Source: Stercorarius parasiticus
Taxonomy: Eukaryota > Chordata > Aves > Charadriiformes > Stercorariidae
Assembly: GCA_013396915.1 (NCBI GenBank)
Contig: VWZL01002834.1
Location: forward strand, 1,324,508-1,388,507
DNA length: 64,000 nt
Direction: 5' to 3'
Numbering within the stretch: the first letter of the stretch is position 1; the number at the start of each line of letters is the position of its first letter. The notes beneath the pieces are model-generated. The model saw only the letters and a program-made list of their open reading frames with translations. It was not told the origin of the DNA and did not search any database. The translations under genes and the position numbers were made by a program. This document shows positions 13,606 through 23,115 of this stretch, in pieces.

Positions 13606-14517
13606 AGACATTATAGGTAAAATATGAAAATACTGTTGAGCCTTTTACAATTTTAAATTTCACATATGCTTCATTTTCAAGGAATATATGGAGGGTGAGA
13701 TGCTACCAAATGTGAAGAAGAGCTCGATTATTGCAGTATTCATTGACATTTCTATTTAAAAAGAACAAACAGATGCTTAATTTCTTACCCCTGACCTCAG
13801 TACAAATACATAACACAACATACAGTTTGAAACATACAGTTTTAAAATGCATTTTCGGACACAGAAATGCCCGATGTTTTTACAGCACAGATTCAATCCA
13901 TGCCATCATACAACCCCTTTAATTTTGTCTGGTGAACCAGTTCTACCAGAAAAGCTCTTGCATTTTGATTTACTAACATGTATGGATTTTCACTATCATG
14001 ATTGCTCTTAGTCAACAAAGAAGTAATTACTTTAATGATTATTCTACTAATTGCTCAACTACTCAATAGAAAGGGAAGTAATTACTAAACTAATTCAACC
14101 ATTACCAAAGAAATGACAGACATACATAGGTTGGAAATACAAAATATAGTTTGTAAAAATGATATGCTTATCTAAATAAATTCGGAGTATTTAAGAATAT
14201 GTTTCAAATTCCACATTATATAGTTCTATCTAGGGAGATTGATCTTGAAAATTCAACACTAACTTCAGCAAAAACGCGATGCACACAACTTAACAGTGGG
14301 CCCTGATATTTTTTCGCACTGTAGAAAGGACTAACAATTGCACATCAAAATGAATTGCAGTGATTGAAATTTGGACAGATAAAGCACGCTACCAAGGCGC
14401 TCTGCAGACCAGTGTATAACAGCCAATCTAGAAAAATACAAATGGCTAAGACAAAATATTTCCAAGGATACAAACAAACAAAAAAGCCCAAACAAAACAA
14501 ACAAAAAATCCTCTTAC
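12404..14517. other. Gene-free stretch with an AT microsatellite
   Basis: No supported gene on either strand. It contains the (AT)n tract at 13571-13597. A donor-like site near 13787 (minus) has no matching acceptor with an open frame of convincing quality. Confidence 0.5.
13571..13597. repeat. (AT)n microsatellite
   Basis: About 13 uninterrupted AT dinucleotides. A potentially length-variable locus with no other function suggested. Confidence 0.95.
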
Positions 14518-14576
14518 CTTTTTCTTGGGTGTAATAGGTTGAATTTCTTTTCCCTCACTGAATACAAGTGAGGAGC
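14518..14576 (-). CDS. Candidate 59-bp exon with strong splice sites
   Basis: This is one of the cleanest splice-bounded blocks in the window. The acceptor is ...cattctttctttcag and the donor is AAGAAAAAG|gtaaga on the minus strand. Only the frame that starts with two bases (phase 1) and ends at phase 0 is wholly open, reading SSLVFSEGKEIQPITPKKK. The basic tail and the hydrophilic, Pro- and Ser-containing stretch suggest an intracellular linker, which is inference. The 3' phase fits the candidate at 12328-12403. The 5' phase fits the 17886-17987/16681-16895 pair only if 16681-16895 is spliced at a weak internal donor (GT at 16696-16697) rather than read to its stop. Confidence 0.38.
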
Positions 14577-16680
14577 CTGAAAGAAAGAATGAAAAACAGA
14601 ATTCACAATAACATCCCACAGGGAACTATTGTAACAACTGATTTGCAGTAGTTCAAGGATTGTTTTTTGTTTGTTTTTTTTTTTTTTTTTGCCAAGTCAT
14701 TATATAAGTACTCTATCAACATTGCAATTATGTGTTTTAGATGAAGTGGACAAATTTCAAGACACCAATAACACTGACCATAATCACATTGAGTTTCTGA
14801 CTGATTATATTAGGGAAACCTATAAAACACAGATCTACTGATCAACATGAAGTTTAGTTTAAACTCACCCTACTCTAACAGAATATGCATATGACTGACA
14901 AATAAAATGATACATATGAAAAGAAAGTGCAATAATAATTCATTCAGCTGGTAAAAACCACCTTATTTAAAATGTCACATAATATAATAATTCCCTGCAC
15001 AAATGTTTGTGACCTAAAACAATCCAATAGTTTTAGATTATAAAAATATAAACACCTTTATTTTCAAGTCAAAATAGGACATAAAAGGAACACTGAAATT
15101 TTTCTAAAAGCATGTTAGAACTGACCAGATACAGCAAAGCAAGAGACAGAGAAGAGAAATGCTGATTTGTGAAGAGCTGTAGGACTTCTTGGCTTTGTAC
15201 AGGTTTCTACCAAAAGGGTTTGCTGACATAATTCTAAACAAAGGGGATTTTATGCCAGTAGATACTTGTGCTTCTTTGATAAATACAAAACAGCGCAAAT
15301 GTTGAAAGAAGACTTCCCAGATGAAAAAGAAAAAACAATTAAAGACCATACAGACAAAAACAGAGAAGTGGAGAAGATGGAATGTAAGCATACACAGACA
15401 GTCTGGAAATCAATGCTGTATTTTATTCTCAATGCCTTTTCTAAGATTTACTCCTTCAAATTAAAAAAAAAATTCTCAAGTAGCCCATGTTGATTTAAGA
15501 TGTGATTTTACCATCTGTAGTCTTAAATCCTTTCTTCAGTGTAAGACACTCATGAAAAAAATTCCAGACAGAACAACTGTTTCTCCCAATTATATCTATC
15601 AATAAAAGCAGAGCTGTATTTTTAGGGATTATATTTCTAAATCTAATTGCCTAGTTAATGCACATACAACATTTGCATTTGACTAGGCTCTCAGGAATCA
15701 CTATAATACTAGAGACTTTGGCCTCTGAGAAATGCAATTCAGTTTTCGGAGATGTCTGCATATCTAACAGATAATATAGTCCATGGTTTACTATCAAAAA
15801 TTTGAGCTGTTTATAAGGAAATATGGTATACAGCATTAGCACACCAGAACATCAATTAGAGAGCTGTCAAGCTCTTTTATTCACTGAGGGGGTAAGGGGA
15901 GAAAGGGGATAACAACATTGGTAAAATGTCAGTAGAAGGCTCTGGGAAAATTGTGTGGCCTTCTCTTTTAACACATGACATTGACTATCAAATTTTCAGA
16001 GTTCAGGATTAATACAACCCAGTCGCCACAACCAAACTGGAGTTCTATCAAAGGCAGCTGCTTGCACCAAAGACTCTGCTATAACTCAACCTGAAGAGGG
16101 CTCACACATTGGGGTAGGGAAACTTGATCTTGGCTACGCCCATATACAGAACAGGTAAGAGCAAAGAAGTAATTGCAGGTTTGGTAAGCTGCAAAGGCCA
16201 ACTAACTAAGCTTTTCTGTCCTTCATCAATTCAAGCTGGCAGCAGACAGAAACAAACATTAATGAGGCCTGAAGATACTCCCTCATTTCTTCTAGGACAA
16301 AGGACAATCCTCTTATCCTCCGTTTCCCTTACACAATCATTTAATATAATTAAAACATTAATCTTTTCATTTTACATCTTGTTTGATGCTTTTTTTGTCA
16401 CTTTCTGTTTGCTAGGTTTCAGTCTGAGTGCAGAGGTTTTTTGGACCAATTTTGGAGCCTTATTCTAGGACTTCTCCATATCCATTAGGAAAGGGAAAAG
16501 ATGAATAACTTCACCCAAGGATCCCTTCATTTATGTTTAGCACAAAGCTGAACAAAAAAAAAGACCAAAAAACTAACTCTTTCAGGAAGGTGGAGGAACA
16601 CTATTTGGAGAGCTGCTCTAGGACAATGATTTTAAAGAGTTCTCTTCCTCCTCTTAACTTTCCTCTCTCTTTTTAATGTA
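14577..16680. other. Gene-free stretch with poly-T tract
   Basis: No gene recognised. It contains a run of 17 T at 14674-14690. Overlapping frames of 60 to 95 codons on both strands at 15104-15493 are mutual shadows in AT-rich sequence with no domain evidence. Confidence 0.5.
14674..14690. repeat. Poly-T tract
   Basis: An uninterrupted run of about 17 T. It could be a simple homopolymer or, read on the minus strand, the A-rich tail of an unrecognised retroposed sequence. No body of such an element is visible beside it. Confidence 0.7.
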
Positions 16681-16895
16681 TTAGGTCAGCCACAGACCCC
16701 TCAGTAGAGCCTGCACTTGTACAGCTGCCCCTCTCGCTGTTAGGCCTTTGATGGATTTCTCTGCTGCGGAGACGCTGGCTTTTGAAGTGGCAACCTGGTC
16801 ATCGGGGGTAAGACTTCCATCCAGAAGTTCCTCTAAACTGAAAGCCTGATTGATTTCCTCCTCTATGATGTACTTAAGGGCATCAGCATAGAAGT
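16681..16895 (-). CDS. Probable coding exon, possibly C-terminal, unknown gene
   Basis: The minus strand has an acceptor (...gaacgtatttcag) followed by a long frame that is open to TAA at 16681-16683: two bases, then 70 codons and the stop. The peptide starts FYADALKYIIEEEINQAFSL and continues EELLDGSLTPDDQVATSKAS, VSAAEKSIKG, ending ALLRGLWLT. Codons are balanced, GC is higher than in the surroundings, and the acidic helical look (EEEINQAFSLEELL) is strongly coding-like. The first two bases (AC) complete a codon with the final G of the block at 17886-17987, giving Asp. ATTAAA on the same strand lies only a few bases after the stop (about 16672-16677), too close for an ordinary poly(A) site, so the real exon may end at an internal donor. 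I do not recognise the family. Confidence 0.5.
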
Positions 16896-17334
16896 CTGAA
16901 ATACGTTCAAAGCATTAGTGTCTGTGAAGAAAGCATACTGACTAAAGGCCTAGTTTTACTTTGTCATTTAGCTGCAAATCCTTGTCCTCTCCCTGAAATT
17001 TTCCTGAAAAAAGCCATTAAATCCAGAGTTCCATCTAACTTTGAGTTGGTGAGTTAAATTTTTGCTTACATGTGCAAATCAAGAAATCAAAATGGGTTAC
17101 AGAAAAGAAGATGAGTAACTATAACCAATTCTTTATCATTGATAATTTTTGGCAAGATCTAAGATTAAAGAATAAGAGCACTTCTGTACATCTGACAGAG
17201 GCAGTTACACAACTATTAGTCAGGAGATTTTAACTTTCTGGTCTGTGCATTATAAATGGAGATTTAAATCAGGATCTGAAAGTTATATGGGATTCTACCA
17301 GTTTCCCATATTTGGGAATAGGATACTGTAAAAT

Positions 17335-17829
17335 TCAAATTTTTCTATTTTTAAATTGCTCTCTAAAGTTTCTCATTCCCCTTCCAGCCAGGTGCTGCCC
17401 TTTGCCCTTCCCTTTCTCCTCTCTCTGTATAGCTATCTCTAAGCTCTCACTCAGGTACAGCACCTCTGGCAACAACTCATGAATCTGTCCTTCGGCAACC
17501 TCCCATCCTTCTGTCCAAACTGAAGTTTCACTGCATCTCCTTAGTATCTGCGTGAGAACATCTGGACGCCCCCCTTTGCTCAATGTGGCAAACCCACTGC
17601 TCTTAATGTGCAAGGCTGTCCCACCACCTCTTTTAACATGTGTGAAAACACGACCAGCTTTCCCATCATTGCAGCAAAAGCTGGCATATGGTACCTTACC
17701 ACACCTGTGAACACAGTAATACAGAAGTATCATCGTTATTCTCTCACAAATAAAGCTTTTCAACACAAACAAGGGGTTCTTTATATTATTCATGTAGACA
17801 GTATTCTTTAAAACAGTAAGCTTTTTCAT
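17335..17829 (-). other. Longest open frame in the window (164 codons), status unclear
   Basis: The minus-strand ATG-initiated frame runs 164 codons, unusually long for this AT-rich window. The middle third is GC-richer and contains segments such as KRGGGTALHIKSSGFATLSK and QIHELLPEVLYLSESLEIA; the C-terminus is basic (REEKGKGKGQ). It lies between the candidate exons at 17886-17987 and 16681-16895, which join in phase without it. An acceptor-like ...gtgttcacag precedes codons near 17702, but no good donor closes the block. It could be a chance open frame, a retained or alternative exon, or a decayed retroposed sequence. No family is recognised. Confidence 0.2.
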
Positions 17830-17885
17830 ATTTTTTTTTTCCTAAGATGGCAATTTTAGACTACATGGCATTTCAGCAATCCTAC

Positions 17886-17987
17886 CAGTCCACAGCAACA
17901 CATGGTTCATTAATGGGTTCATCTCCATTTGTAAAATTCTAAGGCAATTAAATAGGAATTGGTGTTTCTCCAGAGAGGCTTCTCCAG
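17886..17987 (-). CDS. Probable 102-bp internal exon, unknown gene
   Basis: The block sits between a strong acceptor (...ctattttatttttag) and a good donor (GGACTG|gtagga) on the minus strand. Only one frame is open throughout: two bases, 33 codons, one base (phase 1 to 1). It reads GEASLEKHQFLFNCLRIL then QMEMNPLMNHVLLWT, a helical-looking, Leu/Met-rich segment. Its trailing G joins AC of the next block at 16895 to give Asp, making ...HVLLWT-D-FYADALKY. Matching phase, adjacent location and protein-like composition together make this pair the best-supported exon junction in the left half of the window. Function unknown. Confidence 0.45.
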
Positions 17988-18121
17988 CTAAAAATAAAAT
18001 AGAAGTTAGACAACGACTGGCATTATTTATATCAACAATTCTACTGGAATGATAATACAGCAGCTTTCACATGCAAATATACATATATTTAAATGTTTTA
18101 GGAAGGATTAAAATAAGGAGC

Positions 18122-18231
18122 TTAATACAGTTCTTTGCTTGTGCTCAATCTTTTCATTTGCTTGAGAATCTTATGAAAGATCCCTCTCAAAGCAATTCTT
18201 TTGGACTGTGAAGGAATGTCAATACACTCCA
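18122..18231 (-). CDS. Candidate exon ending in a stop, unknown
   Basis: After the acceptor-like ...agaatattttcag on the minus strand, a frame starting with two bases runs 35 codons to TAA at 18122-18124. It reads ECIDIPSQSKRIALRG then IFHKILKQMKRLSTSKELY, a basic amphipathic-looking peptide. No good donor precedes the stop. Either it is a terminal exon of a different transcript from the 17886 block, or it is a pseudo-exon. No family recognised. Confidence 0.2.
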
Positions 18232-18924
18232 CTGAAAATATTCTTGCCACGTATGAGAGAAATAGCAAGGGTTATAAAGATACACAAATAGCTTGTTATA
18301 AAAAAAGTTTACTGAAATCAGCATTCATCAATGCGCTAAATCTAAAAAATAACAAATATGTTTGTTTAAATGTGTAAATGTCACGGAGATACTAAAACTT
18401 TCAACAGGGGATAGGATAATTTCCACAAGATTTATCGTTAAAAGGCTAACCTCACAAATAGATTTGAATCTATGGTAACTGTGCCTCTTCGCACACTTAA
18501 AACAACACCCAAAATGGGCCGGGTCCCACTGCTGGTTGTCTCAGTAGATGCAATAATGGCTCCTTTCCAGGGTTAAACAAATAAAAATAGGGTCATATCC
18601 AGAAACTTAGATTTGTGTTTTCTGTGCAGTATTTATTCATTGTGGGAATAATGGAAAAAATTAATTTACATTGACTTTTCACAAGCTTATTTGCTGACTA
18701 TCCCATGTTTAATGCCCTTTAGTAACTGTAGCATGAAGCTACATAGAAACAAACACTAAATCTGTGTTCAGATGCTAATATTCCCTTATATGAAAAAAAT
18801 ACAGATTAGCATGCCATGATGTATCATTACAGACATACAACAACATATTTCTAAAAATAGTGAGATGCACATCTGAGGTTTTCTCCCCTTTCCTGTTCAT
18901 GAGAAATTCTTTGCTTTCTGTTAC

Positions 18925-18989
18925 CTCAGCATTGCCAATAACCATGTAATTGCAAAGAATTTCAAAATTTTCTTTTAAAATTTTTGATC
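18925..18989 (-). CDS. Candidate 65-bp exon, unknown
   Basis: The acceptor-like ...catgaatatcag and the donor GCTGAG|gtaaca bound two bases plus 21 codons (phase 1 to 0), with only one frame open, reading SKILKENFEILCNYMVIGNAE. The pyrimidine tract is poor. The 5' phase fits the short block at 21571-21607. The 3' phase does not fit the next block at 17987, so an intervening exon is needed. Confidence 0.22.
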
Positions 18990-21570
18990 CTGATATTCAT
19001 GTGATCAATATTGAATTAGCATAGACACTAAAGTGAAATTTGAATTCCACAACACAAAAAAGTGAAACTTGACTGAACTCTAAAAAAAGCCTACATAGAG
19101 AGAGCAAATAAAACAGATGCTAGTTTAAAAAAGAAAAATTCTCATCACTTCAAGCCAATAACGCTTTTTAACACTTCAGACTGGCAACAGTGTGATACAG
19201 AGTGTGATTTTTAGTTGTATCTGTAAAGTTAACATCTTATTAATTAGCACTCTTTTTGAGGTCAAAATTTTGCCTGTCATTATGTGGTGTCCGTATGTTT
19301 GGGTGGGCTTTTTTCATAAAATTCTATAGTGTCTACAGTGTTTGGGTGGGCTGAGAGGGTGATAGCATTTGTGCCATCAAAAATAGAAGTGTTTTTTTCC
19401 TTTATGTTAAAATCTCAAATTTAATGACTTGTGTTTGTAAGTTTATAGAAGAAAAGTCATACCAAACAGCTATCAGATGGATAGAATTTAAACGTCCTGT
19501 GAGATTTCTTAATTCTATTTCAAAAGGCTTACATGAAAGCAGGCTTCTCTTTTAGAAAGCAAAAATACAAATCTTCAAAATTTGACTTCTTCCTGACTTG
19601 CTTATCAACTTTTTCCTGTGTCCTCACAAACAATGTCTCTCCTCCTTACTTTTAAACTCTAACTAGCTATAAAAACACTCTTTTTATATCACTCATGTTG
19701 TTGTTTAGGCCTCCCTACAAACACTGGACAGAAGTTCCAAACTGCCACTGCTGTTAAAGACTGCCTTGCCCTAAACTTTCCATCTGGCAGAACGTGGAGG
19801 GGCTGAAGCTTTCTGGTGGAATCAACAAGGCAATGAAGGCCGAGTGGCTCTGCAGGGAACTCCATTAGCTGAGGAGTGGTTCTTTGAAATCTTACTCCAC
19901 TGTTAAGGAGTCAGGGCTGCTTGCTAGCTGACACAGCATACTTACTTCAAAACTGTGAGGATGTATGTATAAGTCACCAATAATAATAGACAATTTTCAG
20001 GGTACCAAGAAAAAGAGGTTCTTCTGATCCTTACAAAAGCTAGAGAAGGAGACAAAGGACAAGGGCTGGAGTAGCCAATTCATTAGCAAAGATATCCAAT
20101 TTGTACCGCGATATATCAGAGTTATAAGAATCAGCAAGTAACTCCAAACTAGCGCCTCTATCTCCCTGGTCTCTTTGGAAAAATAAGTATCATATCTTGT
20201 CCCTCATACTTGAATAGTAATAAAATATGGTGGCAATAGTCAGAATCCACATCTGTTCTTTGAAAGGAAACGCAAACAGAAGGTAATTCAATCTGCATAT
20301 TAGCTTTTTATATCAAAGCTATTAGTGTTGTGCGTTAAATACGTTAACCTGTCCCCTTTCTTATTTTCTTTCTCAGGTCACTCCCCCACACTCTGTATAT
20401 AGATTAGAATGCCCTCTTCATGCCCTAGGTATCTTCTCTAGGTTCTAAAACTGGTCCTGACCAAATGTCAAACTTTAGAGGGCAGGTCTGTCACTATCTT
20501 TTTATGCAAAATAGGTGACTCAAATGCACCTGATGCTCACAAACCTAGAACAAAGTGCTGAAATGCACTTCTGCACAAACAAGGGGTAAACTGGAAGTCG
20601 GTTTTATACCGGGTTTTCAATAAAACAGAGCATCATGATGTTGCTGCTGTATTAGCAGCCAAGAAACGTGATCTGAATTGATTCTTCAGTGTTTATCAAC
20701 ACTGATAATTGCAGTCAAATACACTGTGATATTAGCGTGCCTCTAAACCAAAAGTCACAAACAATTGTTCTCCCTGATTATTCAAGGTGTTTCGTTTGAC
20801 ACCTTTATTAAAAACCTGCAGAGTTCAATCAGATGCATTTTACTATTGTCCAAAAATAGATACCACATTATGTATATCAGAAATAAGAAAAATCGACAGA
20901 AGTTTGCAAATCAGTATCTAAATGTTATAGCATTTAACTAATTCATTTCATTTACTTCAAGAGCAGCTTATTCTGGGTGCTGGGTAACGGCAAAGAGAAA
21001 TAAATTTGACTAGGGTCATCAGATTTTAAAGTGCAAAGAGGAACACTTTATACTTTAGACTACAATTTTCAGTAGTTTCATAAGATTATACTTTTACAGC
21101 AATGTTGAGTATGATTCTACCTTTACAACCAATACTTCCTGTAAACTTTCTAGTATGAAAAGTTGATACCTGATTAATTTTCAAAAATAAAATAAACACG
21201 ATGAGTATGTGTCACAAGTTTATTTCCTCATCCAGTTATATTCAGGCTTCCAACGTTAGTCTTTGGATGTAATAGTGTACGTGCATATGAAATTTAGAAA
21301 AAATAACTTGGGCTGATTATTTTAGATTGGAATCTCCTGCATTTAAATATTACTTTTGTAATATTTACTGCATTTAAATATTACTTTTGTAGGCCCATCC
21401 TTAATAAATACAGAATACATCCTACTAAGAGCCTCCTACGTATTATGCTGATAGCATAACATAATGATGATGCGTGATGACAGTCTGTCAGAACACAAAG
21501 ACACCATGGTATTGTACAGGGATGCAATGACTTGACACAGACAGAGGTGTTTTCATGTATCACAACTCAC
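18990..21570. other. Gene-free stretch with short direct repeats
   Basis: No gene or interspersed repeat recognised. It includes a 14-base motif TGTTTGGGTGGGCT occurring at 19296-19309 and again at 19339-19352, and a tandem duplication at 21337-21391. Otherwise unremarkable AT-rich sequence. Confidence 0.5.
21337..21391. repeat. Direct duplication, 24-bp copies with 31-bp period
   Basis: The 24-base block that starts CTGCATTTAAATATTACT and ends in TTTGTA occurs at 21337-21360 and again, identically, at 21368-21391. Identity of the copies suggests a recent local duplication. Confidence 0.9.
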
Positions 21571-21607
21571 CTGCTGTGGCCTGAAGGACAGAGAAGAGGA
21601 ATCCCAT
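21571..21607 (-). CDS. Possible first coding exon with short hydrophobic N-terminus
   Basis: A consensus donor (GCAG|gtgagt) on the minus strand ends a block in which ATG at 21605-21607 begins MGFLFSVLQATA plus one base (phase 1). The peptide resembles the start of a signal peptide, but 12 residues cannot establish this. A second upstream ATG opens another frame to the same donor, and a pyrimidine-rich acceptor (ctctgtccttcag) lies only 10 bases before the donor. The donor is the only strong element. Confidence 0.18.
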
Positions 21608-21886
21608 CACCATTTGCCATCAAGTTTTCTGCTTAAAGTCTGAAGATTGTGCCATAGTTTTGAAGGTATTTTTTTGGAAGGTCACAAACGTTTTAAGTTT
21701 TACAGGGGAAAAAATAGATAAGGAAGTAAATAAAAATCACCCAAGGAGGCAAAGTTGAAATACATCTACCACAACCATTTCTGAAGGATCAAGTACCTTG
21801 GCCACCTTTAGACATAATTCCTAATCTGAATACTTCATATTACTGTAATAAGTTCCTGATAATTTAAATGAGGATGCCATTTTGCC

Positions 21887-21908
21887 NNNNNNNNNNNNNN
21901 NNNNNNNN
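21887..21908. other. Assembly gap of 22 N followed by a G homopolymer
   Basis: Twenty-two N are followed directly by A and then a run of about 12 G (21910-21921). The G-run probably caused the read or assembly drop-out. The true gap length is unknown. Confidence 0.98.
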
Positions 21909-21955
21909 AGGGGGGGGGGGGAAAAAGTCAACTATTTCTAAAACACTTAGTCCAC

Positions 21956-22067
21956 TTAAACTATTGAGGCCTCACTTCCCTCCTGCGTGTCGTGGGAAGC
22001 CACCTCACACAGGGCTGTGGAGGCCGTAAGTCTGAAGGCCACGTGTTGCAGCGCCCACAGGCCAGGT
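21956..22067 (-). CDS. GC-rich candidate terminal exon, unknown
   Basis: Minus strand: after the acceptor-like ...atatctcttag, a frame starting with one base (phase 2) is open for 36 codons to TAA at 21956-21958. It reads PGLWALQHVAFRLTASTALC then EVASHDTQEGSEASIV. The block is much richer in GC and CpG than its surroundings and sits about 50 bases from the assembly gap. The GC-rich block at 22960-23115 lies about 0.9 kb upstream on the same strand; its donor phase (0) does not join this block directly. A GC-rich non-coding insertion is possible. Confidence 0.28.
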
Positions 22068-22959
22068 CTAAGAGATATAGACAAATACATGTAATTGGAA
22101 AACAGATGACTAAAAATTAAGTTTTCACCAATTTAAATTAAATTCAGAACTAATTTTCTTGTCTTGTTGATTTAAAAATATCAGTGAAAGATAAAGTACT
22201 GCTTCATCTGGGGAGTCTAAACGCAATATTTACAAGCCCATTGTCAAATAGGACCACATATATGATATACCATTCCAAATATTTATTTAAAAATCCTAAA
22301 GAATCTGTCTTCATCTCCTCCCTGACTAAAACCAGCAAAATAATTAACCCATATTTACACACACAGCAATATTACACCTAAACAGTAAACGTTTTTTTCA
22401 AAGCATCCATTTTGTTTTCAGAGGTATTCCTTGTATTTTAATTGTCAGTACAGTATAGTCAATATCCAATTTGAGTTGCTGGGATTGCATAATATGTTTG
22501 TTTTACTTTCAGTCATAAACACAATGATCTCAAGTGATAAATGAAAGTGTTCCAGGGGAGACCACAACGTGACCCTCTTTTTCGCCTTTATTTAAATTGT
22601 AAACGTTGTGCTACTCACACTAAAGACAGGGCCTTCAGTCAGAAGGGTTTATGATGCTCCATGGATTATTTTCCTTTGTGGAAAAGACGATTAACTATGC
22701 TGAATCAGGCCTGTATTAATTACTTGTTTTACTTACGCATCTCTGTCAGTGTTTTAATCTTTCACAGTCCCTCCACAGCAAGTTTGAACTTCACCCTACC
22801 ACAGATGTTTTTGCTTACTGAACCTTTTCTTGCTGCACCATTCCATAAGAGGTTATGCTTAGCTTGGTCATAAAATGTTAAAACCAGTTATTTAGACACA
22901 AAAGATCTCAGTTCCAACGTGACAGAGAAGGTCAGTCTATATTCCAGGTGGAACCTTAC

Positions 22960-23085
22960 CCACAGAGCCAGGACTGAGCCAGCAGCAGAGCCGGAGGCAG
23001 CAGAGCAGGGCCGCTGCGTTGTGAGCAGACACAGACAGGCAGCCTTCACCCCCAGGCCGGCACGGCTGCCGGTGCCCGAGAGCAT
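22960..23085 (-). CDS. GC-rich candidate first exon, unknown
   Basis: ATG at 23083-23085 on the minus strand opens 42 codons that end exactly at a strong donor (CTGTGG|gtaagg), phase 0. The peptide is Ala/Ser/Gly/Leu-rich with a moderately hydrophobic stretch (LGVKAACLCLL) that could be a weak leader. The block (roughly 22960-23115) is a small GC- and CpG-enriched island in AT-rich DNA, as first exons of bird genes often are. The plus strand is also open across most of it, a common side effect of high GC. No domain recognised. Confidence 0.28.
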
Positions 23086-23115
23086 CAGGCAGGTCCTGGC
23101 CTAGCAACCTCTGTC

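Noticed and set aside
18451..18485. TTTGAATCTA-type T-loop resemblance suggesting a tRNA
   Set aside because: No matching acceptor stem, D-arm or anticodon arm could be built around it.
18451..18562. Minus-strand open block (AIIASTETTSSGTRPILG...) before a gtgagg/gttagc donor-like site
   Set aside because: Acceptor is poor (ctggaaag) and neither donor gives a phase that fits the neighbouring blocks. Kept out of the feature list.
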